From NCBI GenBank assembly GCA_015233565.1, contig JADFXM010000012.1, forward strand, positions 1-64,000: DNA of 64,000 bases, given 5' to 3'. The translations under genes were made by a program, and so were the position numbers. This document shows positions 28,092 through 37,446 of this stretch, in pieces (within the stretch, counting starts at the first letter, position 1; each line of letters starts with the position of its first letter). The notes beneath the pieces are model-generated. The model searched no databases. It was not told the DNA's origin and saw only the letters and a list, made by a program, of their open reading frames with translations. This DNA is from Candidatus Rifleibacteriota bacterium (lineage in GTDB: Bacteria; Muiribacteriota; Ozemobacteria; Ozemobacterales; Ozemobacteraceae).

Positions 28092-28625
28092 TTAATTTTT
28101 CGGAGGAAGTGGTGGGGTTGGAGGTTGTCCTTCTGAGCCTTTTTGGAATTTCAGCATGCGGAATTCATAAAACTTGCTAAGCATTTCATGAAGGATTGGT
28201 GCATATTGGTGGGCAATTTGCGCAAGAAAATTTTCTTCCATTCGCTGAATCTGGACTGTCCCATCTTTCTTAATGAGAAGAAATGCAACAATTTTGACAA
28301 ACCCGCCAGCGCCGCATCCTATCCCAGTGTGGTCTTTATTCTTTTCTCTCGCGTCTTTATCGCGATTGTCGGTTTCGCCCTCCTGATTTAGCCCACCGCC
28401 CAATCCAAACCCAAAGCCCTTTGAACCGACGGGAATGATGGTCATATCGCCAACATTCACCTGAGTTCCCAAGCATGTTGACGGTTCAAGATTTCGAAAG
28501 AGCGCTTCGCTAATTTTAGATATGGTTGGGCCCAGATCTAAAGACCCGCTTGCTTCAACACCAGCAAAAATCGGTGCCGTGAACAACAATGCTGTCAAAA
28601 CCAATCCAAAGAACTCTCTTTTCAT
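28092..28625 (-). CDS. GerW/YtfJ-family protein with signal peptide
   Basis: This 177-residue protein has a signal peptide (FFGLVLTALLFTAPIFAG). The mature region matches the GerW (YtfJ) family: a helix (ISKISEALFRNLEPSTCLG), VNVGDMTIIPVGSKGFGFGLG, a polar insert, then GCGAGGFVKIVAFLLIKKDGTVQIQRM. In Bacillus the homologue affects spore germination, but the family is widespread in non-sporulating bacteria. An exported version points to an envelope role. A proline-rich tail (PPTPPLPP) ends the protein. The SD is good. No partner gene is adjacent. Confidence 0.8.
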   Translation of the reverse strand: MKREFFGLVLTALLFTAPIFAGVEASGSLDLGPTISKISEALFRNLEPSTCLGTQVNVGDMTIIPVGSKGFGFGLGGGLNQEGETDNRDKDAREKNKDHTGIGCGAGGFVKIVAFLLIKKDGTVQIQRMEENFLAQIAHQYAPILHEMLSKFYEFRMLKFQKGSEGQPPTPPLPPKN

Positions 28626-29312
28626 TACAAATTCTCCTTTTTATGATGATATTAATGGCAGTTTAAGTCTACCAGCAGTTTTGTTAGTGATAAATCCCAT
28701 GTTAGACCCAAAAATATAGTTAACACTGACTATCAAATCGAGTTTCTTAAATTTTCATTTTGAGCAAGTTTGGGAGGGGCACCCATTACAGAAGTGCTTT
28801 TCTCCTTAATTTGAGAGATTAGGATTTGGGGGGTTCGACGCAATATTTTTTGTAAATTATTTGCTGTTGCTTCCAAAAAATCTGCGCAGTCTTTTTTGAG
28901 CTCAACACTCCTTTTTTAAAACTACTCTTTGCCGGTATATCAGCAGGGAAGCAGTGAAAAAATGTCAAAAATCGGTCAAAAATGGCTGTGAAAAATATCT
29001 CAATATTTTGCCACCGGCTCTCTCAAATGTTGTACTTTGCTATATTTTTTTCACACCTTCAGACCAAACACCTGGATTGAAAAAAAAGAAAACAGAAAAG
29101 CCAGAATAATTTTCCTCATTGTTCCTCCTGGAATAATTTTAATTGAGACCGACCTCATCATTGTCTTTTATGGAATATCAAGATTCAATTCTGTTGGATC
29201 CTGTTGATTAAAAACTTAACACACAATCTTTAAGCAGCAAATTTTTAGGAGTTTAAAAATGTTCTCCAGCCTTGTTGCAATTTTACTTTTCCAAAGGAAA
29301 GGAAATAGGACT
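28626..29312. other. 687-bp region with a very short signal-peptide ORF
   Basis: Apart from the 22-codon reading frame at 29051-29119, the region is AT-rich. It shows no gene, repeat shared with the rest of the window, or recognisable RNA. Confidence 0.5.
29051..29119 (-). pseudogene. 22-residue signal-peptide ORF, probable truncated secreted protein
   Basis: A perfect AGGAGG lies five bases before ATG 29119. The product begins MRKIILAFLFSFFSIQVFG, a textbook signal peptide, and stops three residues later. The start closely resembles that of the neighbouring secreted protein (MRKLILFFAFFF). Most likely it is the 5' stub of a decayed gene. A functional short peptide cannot be excluded. Confidence 0.5.
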
Positions 29313-30155
29313 TTATTCCGTGGTAATAATCTCTTTGTTTTGAGAAATATATTCACTCCCATTCCAGAAAAATTCCATCTTTCTTCCTTTGTATTTTTTC
29401 ACATCTTCAGGTCGTCGCATCTTTTTTGTCATTGTGTAATAGTCATTTTTTATAGTTTTATTAATGACCAGTATTCCTTTTTCATCATTTTCAAAATGAT
29501 CTCTGGTTCCATCATCGTGCCAATCTCCCGCCATTAATTGTTCGCAATTAATTGGTGTTCTGAGAATCTGAACCAGTTTGTCTCCTTGAATATCGAATAA
29601 TACAAGGTCATTGAAAAAACCGCCGCCACCACCGTATGCGACCCTCTTTGCCAATCTTAGCCCTATAGCAACATGATCTTTCTTAATTTCAAATTTTGCA
29701 AAATCAAAAGATAGAAAAGAGTATTCTTCGTATGTATTGGGGTCTTTGCAAATTTGGGTTTTGGCTAAAGGCCGGAAGCCATCTGAAGCGTTCTCCATGA
29801 GTACTAGATTAATATATGAAGCGGTTTCGACCACGCCCATATACGCATTCTCCTGGTAAGGCCACTTCTTGATTCCCATTCCCCAGATATTTTCAGTGGT
29901 GGAACCTAGTGACAATGGAGCAGAAGCGGTAAAAGAAGCATTCCCATGAGGTACAAGGACATCCCCGCCGTCAAAGGGGTTTCCTTCTGTCTTGGAAGAA
30001 GGTGATTTTAAAGCAAATTTCACAAAATCCTCTGGAGCAATGCTGAACGAAGAAATATTCAGAGATTTGAGCTTTTCTGATTCATCCCACATTCCGTCAG
30101 CAAAAGAAACATTTCCGATAAAAAAGAAGGCGAAGAACAGGATCAGTTTTCGCAT
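29313..30155 (-). CDS. Secreted hypothetical protein
   Basis: A 280-residue protein with a signal peptide (LILFFAFFFIGNVSFADG) and a GGAGG site. The mature domain looks beta-rich, with VAYGGGGGFFNDLVLFDIQGDKLVQIL and DWHDDGTRDHFENDEKG. That last stretch resembles the acidic D-x-D-x-D-G loops of VCBS/FG-GAP-type repeats, although only one is seen. No enzyme motif. Likely envelope or extracellular; function unknown. Confidence 0.7.
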   Translation of the reverse strand: MRKLILFFAFFFIGNVSFADGMWDESEKLKSLNISSFSIAPEDFVKFALKSPSSKTEGNPFDGGDVLVPHGNASFTASAPLSLGSTTENIWGMGIKKWPYQENAYMGVVETASYINLVLMENASDGFRPLAKTQICKDPNTYEEYSFLSFDFAKFEIKKDHVAIGLRLAKRVAYGGGGGFFNDLVLFDIQGDKLVQILRTPINCEQLMAGDWHDDGTRDHFENDEKGILVINKTIKNDYYTMTKKMRRPEDVKKYKGRKMEFFWNGSEYISQNKEIITTE

Positions 30156-30223
30156 TTAATCCTCCACTTGAAGTATTGTAATTGTCCAATTATACTTTAA
30201 CTTTCAAAAAAAGTTTTCATAAA

Positions 30224-30445
30224 TAATACCAATCCCAAAAAATATGTGCATCACCCCAAGAACATTGAATTGATCAAAATGAAGTGGGATCGGCATATTT
30301 TCCAAGAAAACACGGAACTTTCATGAAAATAAGGAGCCCTCACTGGATGCTTAGAGCATTCATTTCTGTTAGACCCAACTTCAATTTTCGCAGTCCTGGA
30401 GCACGAAATAGGCCGGATGAACGAACTAATTGAAATTGGTATAAT
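30224..30445 (+). repeat. R1 miniature repeat, copy C (best-preserved)
   Basis: 222 bp with ends ATAATACCAAT and ATTGGTATAAT, which are inverted repeats. An AATA on either side may be a short target duplication. It fills about half of the 30156-30612 gap; the rest has no supported feature. Confidence 0.85.
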
Positions 30446-30612
30446 ACCGGAAAATACTCTATTTCTTTGTATTTTCCCTGATTGTCTGTTATACAGGCTT
30501 CCACTCAAACAAAAACGTGATCATCACGCTCATCGGCCACCCTTTGCAAATTGAAGAATGATCGCACGCAATGTTTATCGCAATCCTGAGCCACGCCTTT
30601 TAATTGGCTCGT

Positions 30613-31761
30613 TCACGGAAACAAGCTGGAAATAACTTCATTGGCATAAACAATACCTTGTTTCGACAAGCGAATTCGGTCTTCGAAAGGTTCAAGGAAT
30701 CCTTTTTGAAGCTGATTTTTGATGGATTTTTCGACTAAAGTAAGAGTTGATTCTGAATGCCCCCTAAATCGGTTCTCAAATTCTTCAAATGAGAATCCAT
30801 AATGGACTAATCGAAGACGAAGCATCAGAAATTCGCAAATTTCTGCATTTTTATCAATGATTTCGACGCTCTGTCCAGGCCCCGACAGCCAATCCGAAAA
30901 ATTGGAAGGATTTGAAATTCGGCGCATTTTAATTGTACTTACTGCTGAAGGACCAAGCCCAACGTAATCTTTTCCAAACCAGTAATTCAAATTGTGCTTG
31001 CACTCATGTGCCAATTTGCAGAAGTTGGATATTTCGTAGTGCCTGAAATTTTCGGTTTCCAAAAAGTCTCTTACTTCAAATAATTCTTCAGGACCAATCT
31101 CGGTTGGATCACCAATTTCAGCATTCTTTAGTTTCTGGTACAAAGGTGTCTTTTCTTCAATTGAAAGAAAATATGCTGATACGTGAGAAAAAGGAAATTC
31201 GCCAAATTTTTTCTGTAACTCCTGCCGAATACTTGTACATCCTGGTATTCCAAGAATCAAATCCATCCCAACGTTTGGAGTTAACTTAAAGGCTGTTTCA
31301 AAAGCGTTGAACAAAACTGCCGTATTTGAGTTTCTTCCAATTAATTTCAGTTCCTCATTTTTAAATCTTTGGACCCCCAAACTTAACCTCAGTTCGGGAA
31401 GGCACTTCAGGCCATTACCAATGGCTTCCGATAAGGTTTCAGGATTAGACTCAACAGTGAATTCACGAATCTTTTTCGTCGCAATTACCGGTTCAAGAAT
31501 TTCAAGCAGTCTTCCAAAAGCCTTTTCACCAATGCAAGTCGGGTTTCCGCCACCAATGAAGATCGTCAATTCTTCTGAGAGCAAATCAATGTTTTCAGCT
31601 AACTCTTCCTGGAGGCGAGTGAGAAATAAGGCAATCAATTCTTCATCGGGCGATATAGAATAAAACGAGCAATAATCACATTTCCTTAAACAGAAGGGAA
31701 CATGAATATACAGAGCTTCAACTGAATTGGCCACTGGAGGCCGCTCTAACAGAAGCTCCAC
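30613..31761 (-). CDS. hemW: HemW-like radical SAM haem chaperone
   Basis: A 382-residue radical-SAM protein starting at GTG. The motif C24-x3-C28-x2-C31 in VPFCLRKCDYCSFYS includes the HemW-type aromatic pattern. IFIGGGNPT corresponds to the usual GGGTPS. HNLNYWFGKDYVGLGPSA is a HemW/HemN-like block, and the C-terminal winged-helix region is present (LMLRLRLVHYGF). HemW carries haem to respiratory proteins and is not a coproporphyrinogen oxidase; true HemN has an extra Cys in the motif. It lies 10 bp after an unrelated secreted-protein gene, suggesting a common transcript with 33687-31772. Confidence 0.88.
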   Translation of the reverse strand: MELLLERPPVANSVEALYIHVPFCLRKCDYCSFYSISPDEELIALFLTRLQEELAENIDLLSEELTIFIGGGNPTCIGEKAFGRLLEILEPVIATKKIREFTVESNPETLSEAIGNGLKCLPELRLSLGVQRFKNEELKLIGRNSNTAVLFNAFETAFKLTPNVGMDLILGIPGCTSIRQELQKKFGEFPFSHVSAYFLSIEEKTPLYQKLKNAEIGDPTEIGPEELFEVRDFLETENFRHYEISNFCKLAHECKHNLNYWFGKDYVGLGPSAVSTIKMRRISNPSNFSDWLSGPGQSVEIIDKNAEICEFLMLRLRLVHYGFSFEEFENRFRGHSESTLTLVEKSIKNQLQKGFLEPFEDRIRLSKQGIVYANEVISSLFP

Positions 31762-31771
31762 GTTGTTAATT

Positions 31772-32992
31772 CTACAAATCGTTTACAAAACCGTCGAAAA
31801 TGTTATCGATACCGGAAGCATTTTTATCAGACGGCTTGTGTTTATCTTGTGAAGACTTTCCTGAAGATTTTTCTGTTGACTTTTCTGATGATTTTTCTGA
31901 TGATTTTGCGGAAGACTCACCGGAAGGTTTTTCGGCAGACTGATTTTCAACCTTTCCCGAGGAACTTTCAGTCCTGCTATCTGAAGAACCATCTGACTTT
32001 TCTGTTGACTTAGCTGCAACCTGAGCGGTATCAACACTTGAAGATGGGGTTGCGGTCCCGGAAGCGTTCCCCGCAATATTTCCTGTGCCGCTCCCTGCTG
32101 AGTTGTCAGACTCTATATTTCCGAAGTCTTCCAGGCCACCGGAAGCCTCTGCGGAAGAAGAGGCAGGCTTAACCACAATCAACCCTTGAATGGTTTTCCC
32201 AAACCTTTTATCAAGACCACCCTCGACAATTTTGGCGTATTCCTGAATGCTCTGGCTTCCAGGATAGAGTGCCAGGAAATTCTCAAGATAAAATGTAAGC
32301 ATTCGTTTTTCGGTATCAGACATCTGTGAATAAGAATTCTGGAACCGTTCAACTATGTTTCCATCCCGTTGTTTGTCAATTCCCAATGCGGTTAGTAAAT
32401 TTTCCTGAAAAAGGGAATCTAATATGGGAACAATGTTCCTTGCATACATCAACCCTGGCCCAGATACTCCTGCAATTGCCCATTTCCCATAATGGATCTT
32501 TCCAAGTGATTTTGCAAGAAACCCAGTTTTAAAACGGCCTGTAAGTGACAAAATATCATCAGAATCGTTCAAAAAAGCATGCAATGAGTAATGCACATTC
32601 ATGAGAATTTGCTCCGGGCCCTGTTCTTTAACGGGCAAATTTGGGAAAAAAGCAATCGGAGAATTAAATTGCTCGATCAATTTGCGATCGCGAGCAATCT
32701 GAGCCAAAAAGCGGGTTTCGTTGTTCAAAAGCCAGATTTGAAAATTCCCGGTTGGACCCTGTTGTTCTGCACTTATGAGAATGCACGGCGATGCCAAAAA
32801 CAATATTACAGTAAACAAAACCAATTGACTTAGAGCGGAAATTGCTTTCGCGTGGGAGGTCGGCCTAAGTCCTCTGAGCGGTTTCCTGAAACGCGCAAAA
32901 TTCAACCAGGTGAAGCCAGGGACAGTTGTTTTTCTAAATCTGTAAGGTTGAAGAGAGATCAAACAATTCACTGAAGATTCTTTTTGTTTCAT
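31772..32992 (-). CDS. Exported hypothetical protein with Ser/Lys low-complexity tail
   Basis: 406 residues. The hydrophobic export signal (LSQLVLFTVILFLASPCILISA) sits unusually late, at residues 54-75, after a basic extension containing RFRKPLRGLRPTSHAKAI. The centre is helical (LIEQFNSPIAFFPNLPVKE...). Residues about 275-390 are low-complexity, with repeated SSEKS/SEKSTEKSS units, and end GIDNIFDGFVNDL. The start overlaps the upstream stop (ATGA). An internal start nearer the signal is possible. No family recognised. Confidence 0.65.
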   Translation of the reverse strand: MKQKESSVNCLISLQPYRFRKTTVPGFTWLNFARFRKPLRGLRPTSHAKAISALSQLVLFTVILFLASPCILISAEQQGPTGNFQIWLLNNETRFLAQIARDRKLIEQFNSPIAFFPNLPVKEQGPEQILMNVHYSLHAFLNDSDDILSLTGRFKTGFLAKSLGKIHYGKWAIAGVSGPGLMYARNIVPILDSLFQENLLTALGIDKQRDGNIVERFQNSYSQMSDTEKRMLTFYLENFLALYPGSQSIQEYAKIVEGGLDKRFGKTIQGLIVVKPASSSAEASGGLEDFGNIESDNSAGSGTGNIAGNASGTATPSSSVDTAQVAAKSTEKSDGSSDSRTESSSGKVENQSAEKPSGESSAKSSEKSSEKSTEKSSGKSSQDKHKPSDKNASGIDNIFDGFVNDL

Positions 32993-33687
32993 GGTTTAAT
33001 ATCCGACAATTGGAAAGAAGTTTTCCATGTCTCCCTCCATTTCCAGAGAGTTCGGGTTACAGCAATTTCTTTGTTAGCAAATGCTAAGCCATAGTCGACT
33101 GTCCAATCGCCTGAGATGAAGGTTCCCTTTTGATGATCAAACTGGAGGCTTCCTTTGGCAACCAGTTTTCTTAAAAGAACTTTATCGGATGGAAGTTCGG
33201 CTTTTCCGGAAAGTTTGATGGTACTCACCCTGCTTTTATCGTCATAATGGGAAAGAACTCCTTCCCAGAATAGGCTTATGGGGAAATTTCCCAAATTAAA
33301 CTTTTTTTCAGCTTTTTTTATTTTTCCGACCTCCCAAGACTCTTCAGGAAGCGAAAAGATAAGCGGTAAAATACTTTCATCTTCACAAAAAGCGTGTATG
33401 ATTCCGGCTGATTGACTTACAAATCGGCGCCTAACAATCTGATTTGTTTTGATATCTATTACATAAATCCCTTTTTTAAAGGCAACTGGACGAATTTCAA
33501 TTGAATCGGTCGCTTGAGAGTTTGTCCGCTCGATATTTTCCGCAAAATATAAATCGCGGTGGCAGTCAGTTGAAAAGGAATATCGGTAGGTTGATCCGAC
33601 CTTCATTTCAAGCTTTATATCAACTGAGAAAACCGGGAAAGTCAAAACAACAGAAAAAATGAAAAGAAGCAAGATGTATCTTTTCAA
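32989..33687 (-). CDS. Exported hypothetical protein
   Basis: A 232-residue protein starting at TTG (GGAG seven bases before) with a signal peptide (YILLLFIFSVVLTFPVFS). The mature part is beta-rich, with VGSTYRYSFSTDC near its start and GSLQFDHQKGTFISGDWTVDYGLAF near its end. This resembles the lipid-carrying or DUF-type beta-sheet proteins that report baseline measurements in many Gram-negatives, but I cannot name a family. It is first in a probable operon with the next gene and hemW. Confidence 0.65.
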   Translation of the reverse strand: MKRYILLLFIFSVVLTFPVFSVDIKLEMKVGSTYRYSFSTDCHRDLYFAENIERTNSQATDSIEIRPVAFKKGIYVIDIKTNQIVRRRFVSQSAGIIHAFCEDESILPLIFSLPEESWEVGKIKKAEKKFNLGNFPISLFWEGVLSHYDDKSRVSTIKLSGKAELPSDKVLLRKLVAKGSLQFDHQKGTFISGDWTVDYGLAFANKEIAVTRTLWKWRETWKTSFQLSDIKP

Positions 33688-33793
33688 TTCAGGACTCCTT
33701 TATTCTAAAAGGGAACATTAATGCAAATCCGTTATACCTTCTTCGCACTATTTCAATAATACGAGTTACTTAAAAAAAAATCAAAAAAAATGT

Positions 33794-33826
33794 TAAACTA
33801 TGTGCAAATAAAAAAAAAATAGTTTA
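33794..33826. promoter_or_regulatory. Inverted repeat upstream of the corrinoid/ketosynthase operon
   Basis: TAAACTAT and ATAGTTTA form an 8-bp inverted repeat around an A-rich spacer in the 200-bp region between divergent transcripts (33687 minus, 33898 plus). It could be an operator or part of the operon promoter. No consensus promoter could be fixed with confidence. Confidence 0.3.
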
Positions 33827-33897
33827 TCCTTTGAAAGTGCGCTATTCAATTTGGGAAAGCCATTTTATTTGTAGCAATACCCCAAAATTTGGCGAGG

Positions 33898-34863
33898 ATG
33901 ATTCAAGAAATGATGATTTTGCCAGGAAAAGAACCGGATTTGAAAATTGGTTTCACCACTTTTTCTTATTTGTTTTCCCCGCAAAATACTGAAAACCTTG
34001 AGAAAGTGAATAACTTTAAACCTGACAGTTCAGACAATCCCGAAAAACTTAGAGCATTATCAGGGATTTCCTTTAAGGAATCGAAGTTTTTTGACCATCA
34101 AGGATTAATTTTTCTGCACGTTTTGAAAGGACTTCTCTCGAAAGTCCAGGTTAACAAAACACATTCACCGCTTTATCTGTCTGTTGGCCCTGCTCGAACT
34201 GAGCTTGAAACACTTATTTCGTGGGCTGAACGAATTTCGGAAAGTGAATTATCAGGAGAGAAATTGTATCCGGCTGTACAACCAGCTTCCGCAATTGGGC
34301 TTTTACCAAATTCAGCGTTGTCTATGCTTTCAATTCAACTTAAATGGCACGGTGAAGGAAATGTTTTTTCAGGATTTTCCGAATCCGGCATGGCAGCAAT
34401 CAAGAGCGCCCTCGAAGCACTATACCTGGGAACAGACTCCGCTTTAGTTTCGGCAAGCAGTTATGCTGAAAATCATTTTGTACAAAAAGTAATGAAACGC
34501 GGTTTTTATGAGTCCATAATACCACCGTCCCCAGTCGGAATAGCAGCCCATTTTACAAAAGATTCTTCCGATCTTTCTCTTAGAGGATTAATTTCTTTCC
34601 CCTCTTCGATTGAAATCGATTCCGCTATTGAGCAATGTTCGAAAATCTGGCGGATCAATCAGGAGACATTTCTGAAAAGTCTTTTTTTGGAAGATTTTTT
34701 TGGAAAGCGACAATTGTCGGAAACTTTTGGCGACTTAATGTGCGCAGGGCCACTTTTCGTTTTTTCTCTAGCCGAGAAAAATTTTTTTGGAAAAGGTTTG
34801 ATACCCGTAGTATTCAGAGATCATTTCCACAACATCTCAGCATTTCTTCTGGAAGTATTATGA
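33898..34863 (+). CDS. Degenerate ketosynthase-fold protein (chain-length-factor-like)
   Basis: About 321 residues. The best landmark is GNVFSGFSESGMAAIKSALEALYLGTDSALV, which has the helix and GxxxAL pattern that follows the nucleophile in thiolase-fold ketosynthases. The nucleophile Cys is missing (Ser/Gly context) and neither catalytic His motif is found. The protein is also short for a ketosynthase. It may be a heterodimer partner of the next protein, like a chain-length factor, which is inference. The start could be ATG 33898 or 33910; a TTG at 33889 is also in frame. The stop overlaps the next ATG by 4 bp. Confidence 0.6.
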   Translation: MIQEMMILPGKEPDLKIGFTTFSYLFSPQNTENLEKVNNFKPDSSDNPEKLRALSGISFKESKFFDHQGLIFLHVLKGLLSKVQVNKTHSPLYLSVGPARTELETLISWAERISESELSGEKLYPAVQPASAIGLLPNSALSMLSIQLKWHGEGNVFSGFSESGMAAIKSALEALYLGTDSALVSASSYAENHFVQKVMKRGFYESIIPPSPVGIAAHFTKDSSDLSLRGLISFPSSIEIDSAIEQCSKIWRINQETFLKSLFLEDFFGKRQLSETFGDLMCAGPLFVFSLAEKNFFGKGLIPVVFRDHFHNISAFLLEVL

Positions 34864-36068
34864 AATTTCATCGGGTCTACATAACAGGTGCAGGATGCAT
34901 TTCAGCCAATGGAATTGGCTTGGAAAAACTCTTGGAAGCAATTCGAAAACCAGTTTCCGGAATATCCCAAATTAAAAGATTTGATACTTCCAAACTCGCT
35001 ACCAAAATTGCTGGTGAGGTAGATCTTGAAGAGCTTTCACCACCTGAAATCAAGGGATTTGGGCACCTCGACAGAATAATTGATTCGAAAGCCTTCCTTG
35101 CGTGGGAAGCCATTTGCCAGATTGTCAAAAACCTTCCTTTGGAAACTCCCTTAATATCAACAGTCGGCCTGGAAAGAGTAGATATAGATGTTTTGAGAGT
35201 TCACCGATCTTCCGAAAAGTTAATTTGTCCCGAAATTCCACTTTTGTTTCTTCCTGGTTTGATTTGGCAATCCCTTGGTTTCAGAGGTGAAGTATCAATC
35301 CAATCCGCAGCATGCGCAGCTTCAACCCTTGCAATTGGAACAGCTTACCGGAAAATCAAACTTGGGATTTACGATCGGGCAATGGCAGGAGGAGTTGATT
35401 CGTTGATTTTTCCATATGGAATTAATGCCTTTAACTCACTTGCAGCTTTATCTGAAAGAAATGATCTTGGTTCCAAAGCGATTGCCCCTTTCGACAAGAA
35501 CCGATCTGGTACAATTTTGGGGGAAGGTGCCGCTTTTCTCCTACTAGAGTCTGAAAAAGCATTAATAGATAGCTCAAGGAAGCCGCTTGCAGAAATCATC
35601 GGGTTTGGTGCAAGTATGGATGCATTTCATCCCGTAAAACCCAGAATTACAGGCGAAGATGCCGCCAATTCGATGAGAAAGGCTTTAACAGACGCCAATT
35701 TGAAACCGTCCGAGATAGAATATTTGAATGCCCACGGTACCGGTACTTTTCACAATGAGATCATGGAGTACAATGCAATGAAGAGCATTTTTGGAGAGCA
35801 TCTGAAAGTTCTTCCAGTCAGTTCGACGAAGCCCTTTTTTGGACATCTGTTGACTGCAGCAGGGGCAATGGAGATATGTTCGTCATTATCGGCATTCACG
35901 CATGGCATTTTGCCTCCCACACTAAATTTCATCACCCCGGACCCAGAAATTCCCGTAGACTGTATTCCAAACTTGCCAAGAAGTTTTTTTCCGCGTATCA
36001 TTATGAAGAATTCCTTTGCTCTGGGTGGTCAAAATGCTTCAATTATTTTGAAAAGGCCGGAAATTTAA
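34860..36068 (+). CDS. Beta-ketoacyl synthase (FabF-like, complete triad)
   Basis: 402 residues, starting at the ATGA overlap, because the conserved fold begins at once with VYITGAGCISANGIG. The catalytic triad is complete: Cys152 in SAACAAS, His292 in NAHGTGT and His329 in STKPFFGHLLTAAG. The C terminus has SFALGGQNAS. It therefore should catalyse decarboxylative Claisen condensation of acyl and malonyl thioesters. It is the only one of the three ketosynthase-fold proteins here that looks fully active. No acyl carrier protein is encoded nearby, so it may borrow the house-keeping ACP or use CoA substrates. Confidence 0.9.
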   Translation: MKFHRVYITGAGCISANGIGLEKLLEAIRKPVSGISQIKRFDTSKLATKIAGEVDLEELSPPEIKGFGHLDRIIDSKAFLAWEAICQIVKNLPLETPLISTVGLERVDIDVLRVHRSSEKLICPEIPLLFLPGLIWQSLGFRGEVSIQSAACAASTLAIGTAYRKIKLGIYDRAMAGGVDSLIFPYGINAFNSLAALSERNDLGSKAIAPFDKNRSGTILGEGAAFLLLESEKALIDSSRKPLAEIIGFGASMDAFHPVKPRITGEDAANSMRKALTDANLKPSEIEYLNAHGTGTFHNEIMEYNAMKSIFGEHLKVLPVSSTKPFFGHLLTAAGAMEICSSLSAFTHGILPPTLNFITPDPEIPVDCIPNLPRSFFPRIIMKNSFALGGQNASIILKRPEI

Positions 36069-36078
36069 AGATTAAAAA

Positions 36079-37446
36079 ATGAAGAAAAACAAAGAAAAGC
36101 GAATATTTTTATCTGGGACAGGCCTGATAACTCCCTATGGAGAGGGCCTCGGGAAAGTATTTGACGGAATTTCCCAGGGACAACTCTGTTACGGTCCTCT
36201 AAAAGAAGTTCCCTGTGAAACTTGGCCGGTACGGGTTGGGGGCTGGATTCCCGACATCGGTGCCGACAAACTTGGCCTTATAAACAACAAGTTGAAGAAC
36301 ATGCCAAAATATGTCAGGCTAGGCGTCTTAGCTGCGAAATCCGCTTTTTTGAATGCTGGAATCAAGGATAATGAAATCCCCCCCGAACGCTTGGGAGCTT
36401 TTATTTCCACAGGCAACCACGGAAGAAACGCGGAAGGACTATTTCCAGCCTTCGAAGCCAGCATCGGCGAAGACAAACAGCTTGATTTGACCAAACTTGG
36501 ATCTGAAGGAATTGATAAGGTTCATCCATGGTGGCTTTTAACCACTATCTCCAATAACCTGATATTTTTTATTACGCATTTTATGAAAGCAAAAGGAGCC
36601 AACTCTAACTATTGTAACTCCGCAATCGCCGGTGCATATGCTTTTGACAAAGCCTTGGAAAGCCTTGCAATCGACGAAGTGGATGTTGCTTTGGTTGGCG
36701 GATCTGACAGTCCTCTGAATTGGCAAATGATTTCAGATTTTTCAGTATTGGACTTTCTCGCTCAAGGAGACCTGGACTCAATTTTGCCTAATTCCAAAAT
36801 TTTAAACGAAGAAAGCAAAGCGGTTGGTTCAACGAACCTTACCAACCCCGCAAATTTGGCCAATCCAGCGAATACCGCTAGCAAGTGTCCAAAACCCCTT
36901 TATAATCAAGGAGCTATTTTCAGTGATGGCGCCTGCTTCGCAGTTCTGGAAACCGAAGAACATCTTATGAAGCGGGGCGTTCAACCCCTATGCGAAATTA
37001 AGGCAATTGCTCTGTCACGACAGTCGACTGATCTTTTTGCGCCCGCTCCTGACGGATCAGAAAGCCTTGAAATACTTCAGGCTTTAACAAAAAATCTCAC
37101 CACAAATTCGAGAATACACATCAATACAAGCTCCGTCGGATTGCCGAATTGGGACAAACCCGAACAATTTTCAATAGAAATGTTTTCTAAAGAATATAAC
37201 ATTTCTGTTTCCGGGCTAAAAACCTGGCTTGGACACACGTATTCAGCCTCATTTGTTCTGGAGACCGCAATATTAGCTGAAGCCTTGAAAAGAAAAGTGT
37301 TCCCAGGTTTCTCCAGACTAAAAAATCCATTGGAAATAATTCACTGGACAAATCCAATCCAAGGAACTTTCGAGCACAATTACGCTATCAACCTCGGACA
37401 ATGCTTCGGAGGAAACAGCGCCGGGATATTGCTGCATGCCGTATAA
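36079..37446 (+). CDS. Ketosynthase-fold protein with incomplete triad
   Basis: 455 residues. The fold starts IFLSGTGLITPYGEG. A candidate nucleophile Cys179 lies in NSNYCNSAIAGAY, and the distal His386 in KTWLGHTYSASF. The first histidine motif (NAHGTGT) is replaced by HINTSSVGLPNWDKPE, so the Thr/Ser lack the imidazole needed for malonyl decarboxylation. This pattern suits an acyl transfer or priming role, or a regulatory subunit. Residues 250-270 hold an in-frame Asn-Pro-Ala-rich insertion (NLTNPANLANPANTAS). It overlaps the next gene by 11 bp. Confidence 0.8.
   Translation: MKKNKEKRIFLSGTGLITPYGEGLGKVFDGISQGQLCYGPLKEVPCETWPVRVGGWIPDIGADKLGLINNKLKNMPKYVRLGVLAAKSAFLNAGIKDNEIPPERLGAFISTGNHGRNAEGLFPAFEASIGEDKQLDLTKLGSEGIDKVHPWWLLTTISNNLIFFITHFMKAKGANSNYCNSAIAGAYAFDKALESLAIDEVDVALVGGSDSPLNWQMISDFSVLDFLAQGDLDSILPNSKILNEESKAVGSTNLTNPANLANPANTASKCPKPLYNQGAIFSDGACFAVLETEEHLMKRGVQPLCEIKAIALSRQSTDLFAPAPDGSESLEILQALTKNLTTNSRIHINTSSVGLPNWDKPEQFSIEMFSKEYNISVSGLKTWLGHTYSASFVLETAILAEALKRKVFPGFSRLKNPLEIIHWTNPIQGTFEHNYAINLGQCFGGNSAGILLHAV

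Noticed and set aside
28092..28625. Evidence that the organism forms spores
   Set aside because: GerW-like proteins occur in many non-sporulating bacteria, and no other sporulation gene is seen.
30613..31761. Oxygen-independent coproporphyrinogen III oxidase (HemN)
   Set aside because: The motif is CxxxCxxC without the fourth HemN cysteine, and HNLNYW is typical of HemW.
34635..34859. Earlier start for the FabF-like gene
   Set aside because: An open frame extends upstream, but it overlaps the preceding gene by over 200 bp. The ketosynthase fold begins exactly at the ATGA overlap at 34860.
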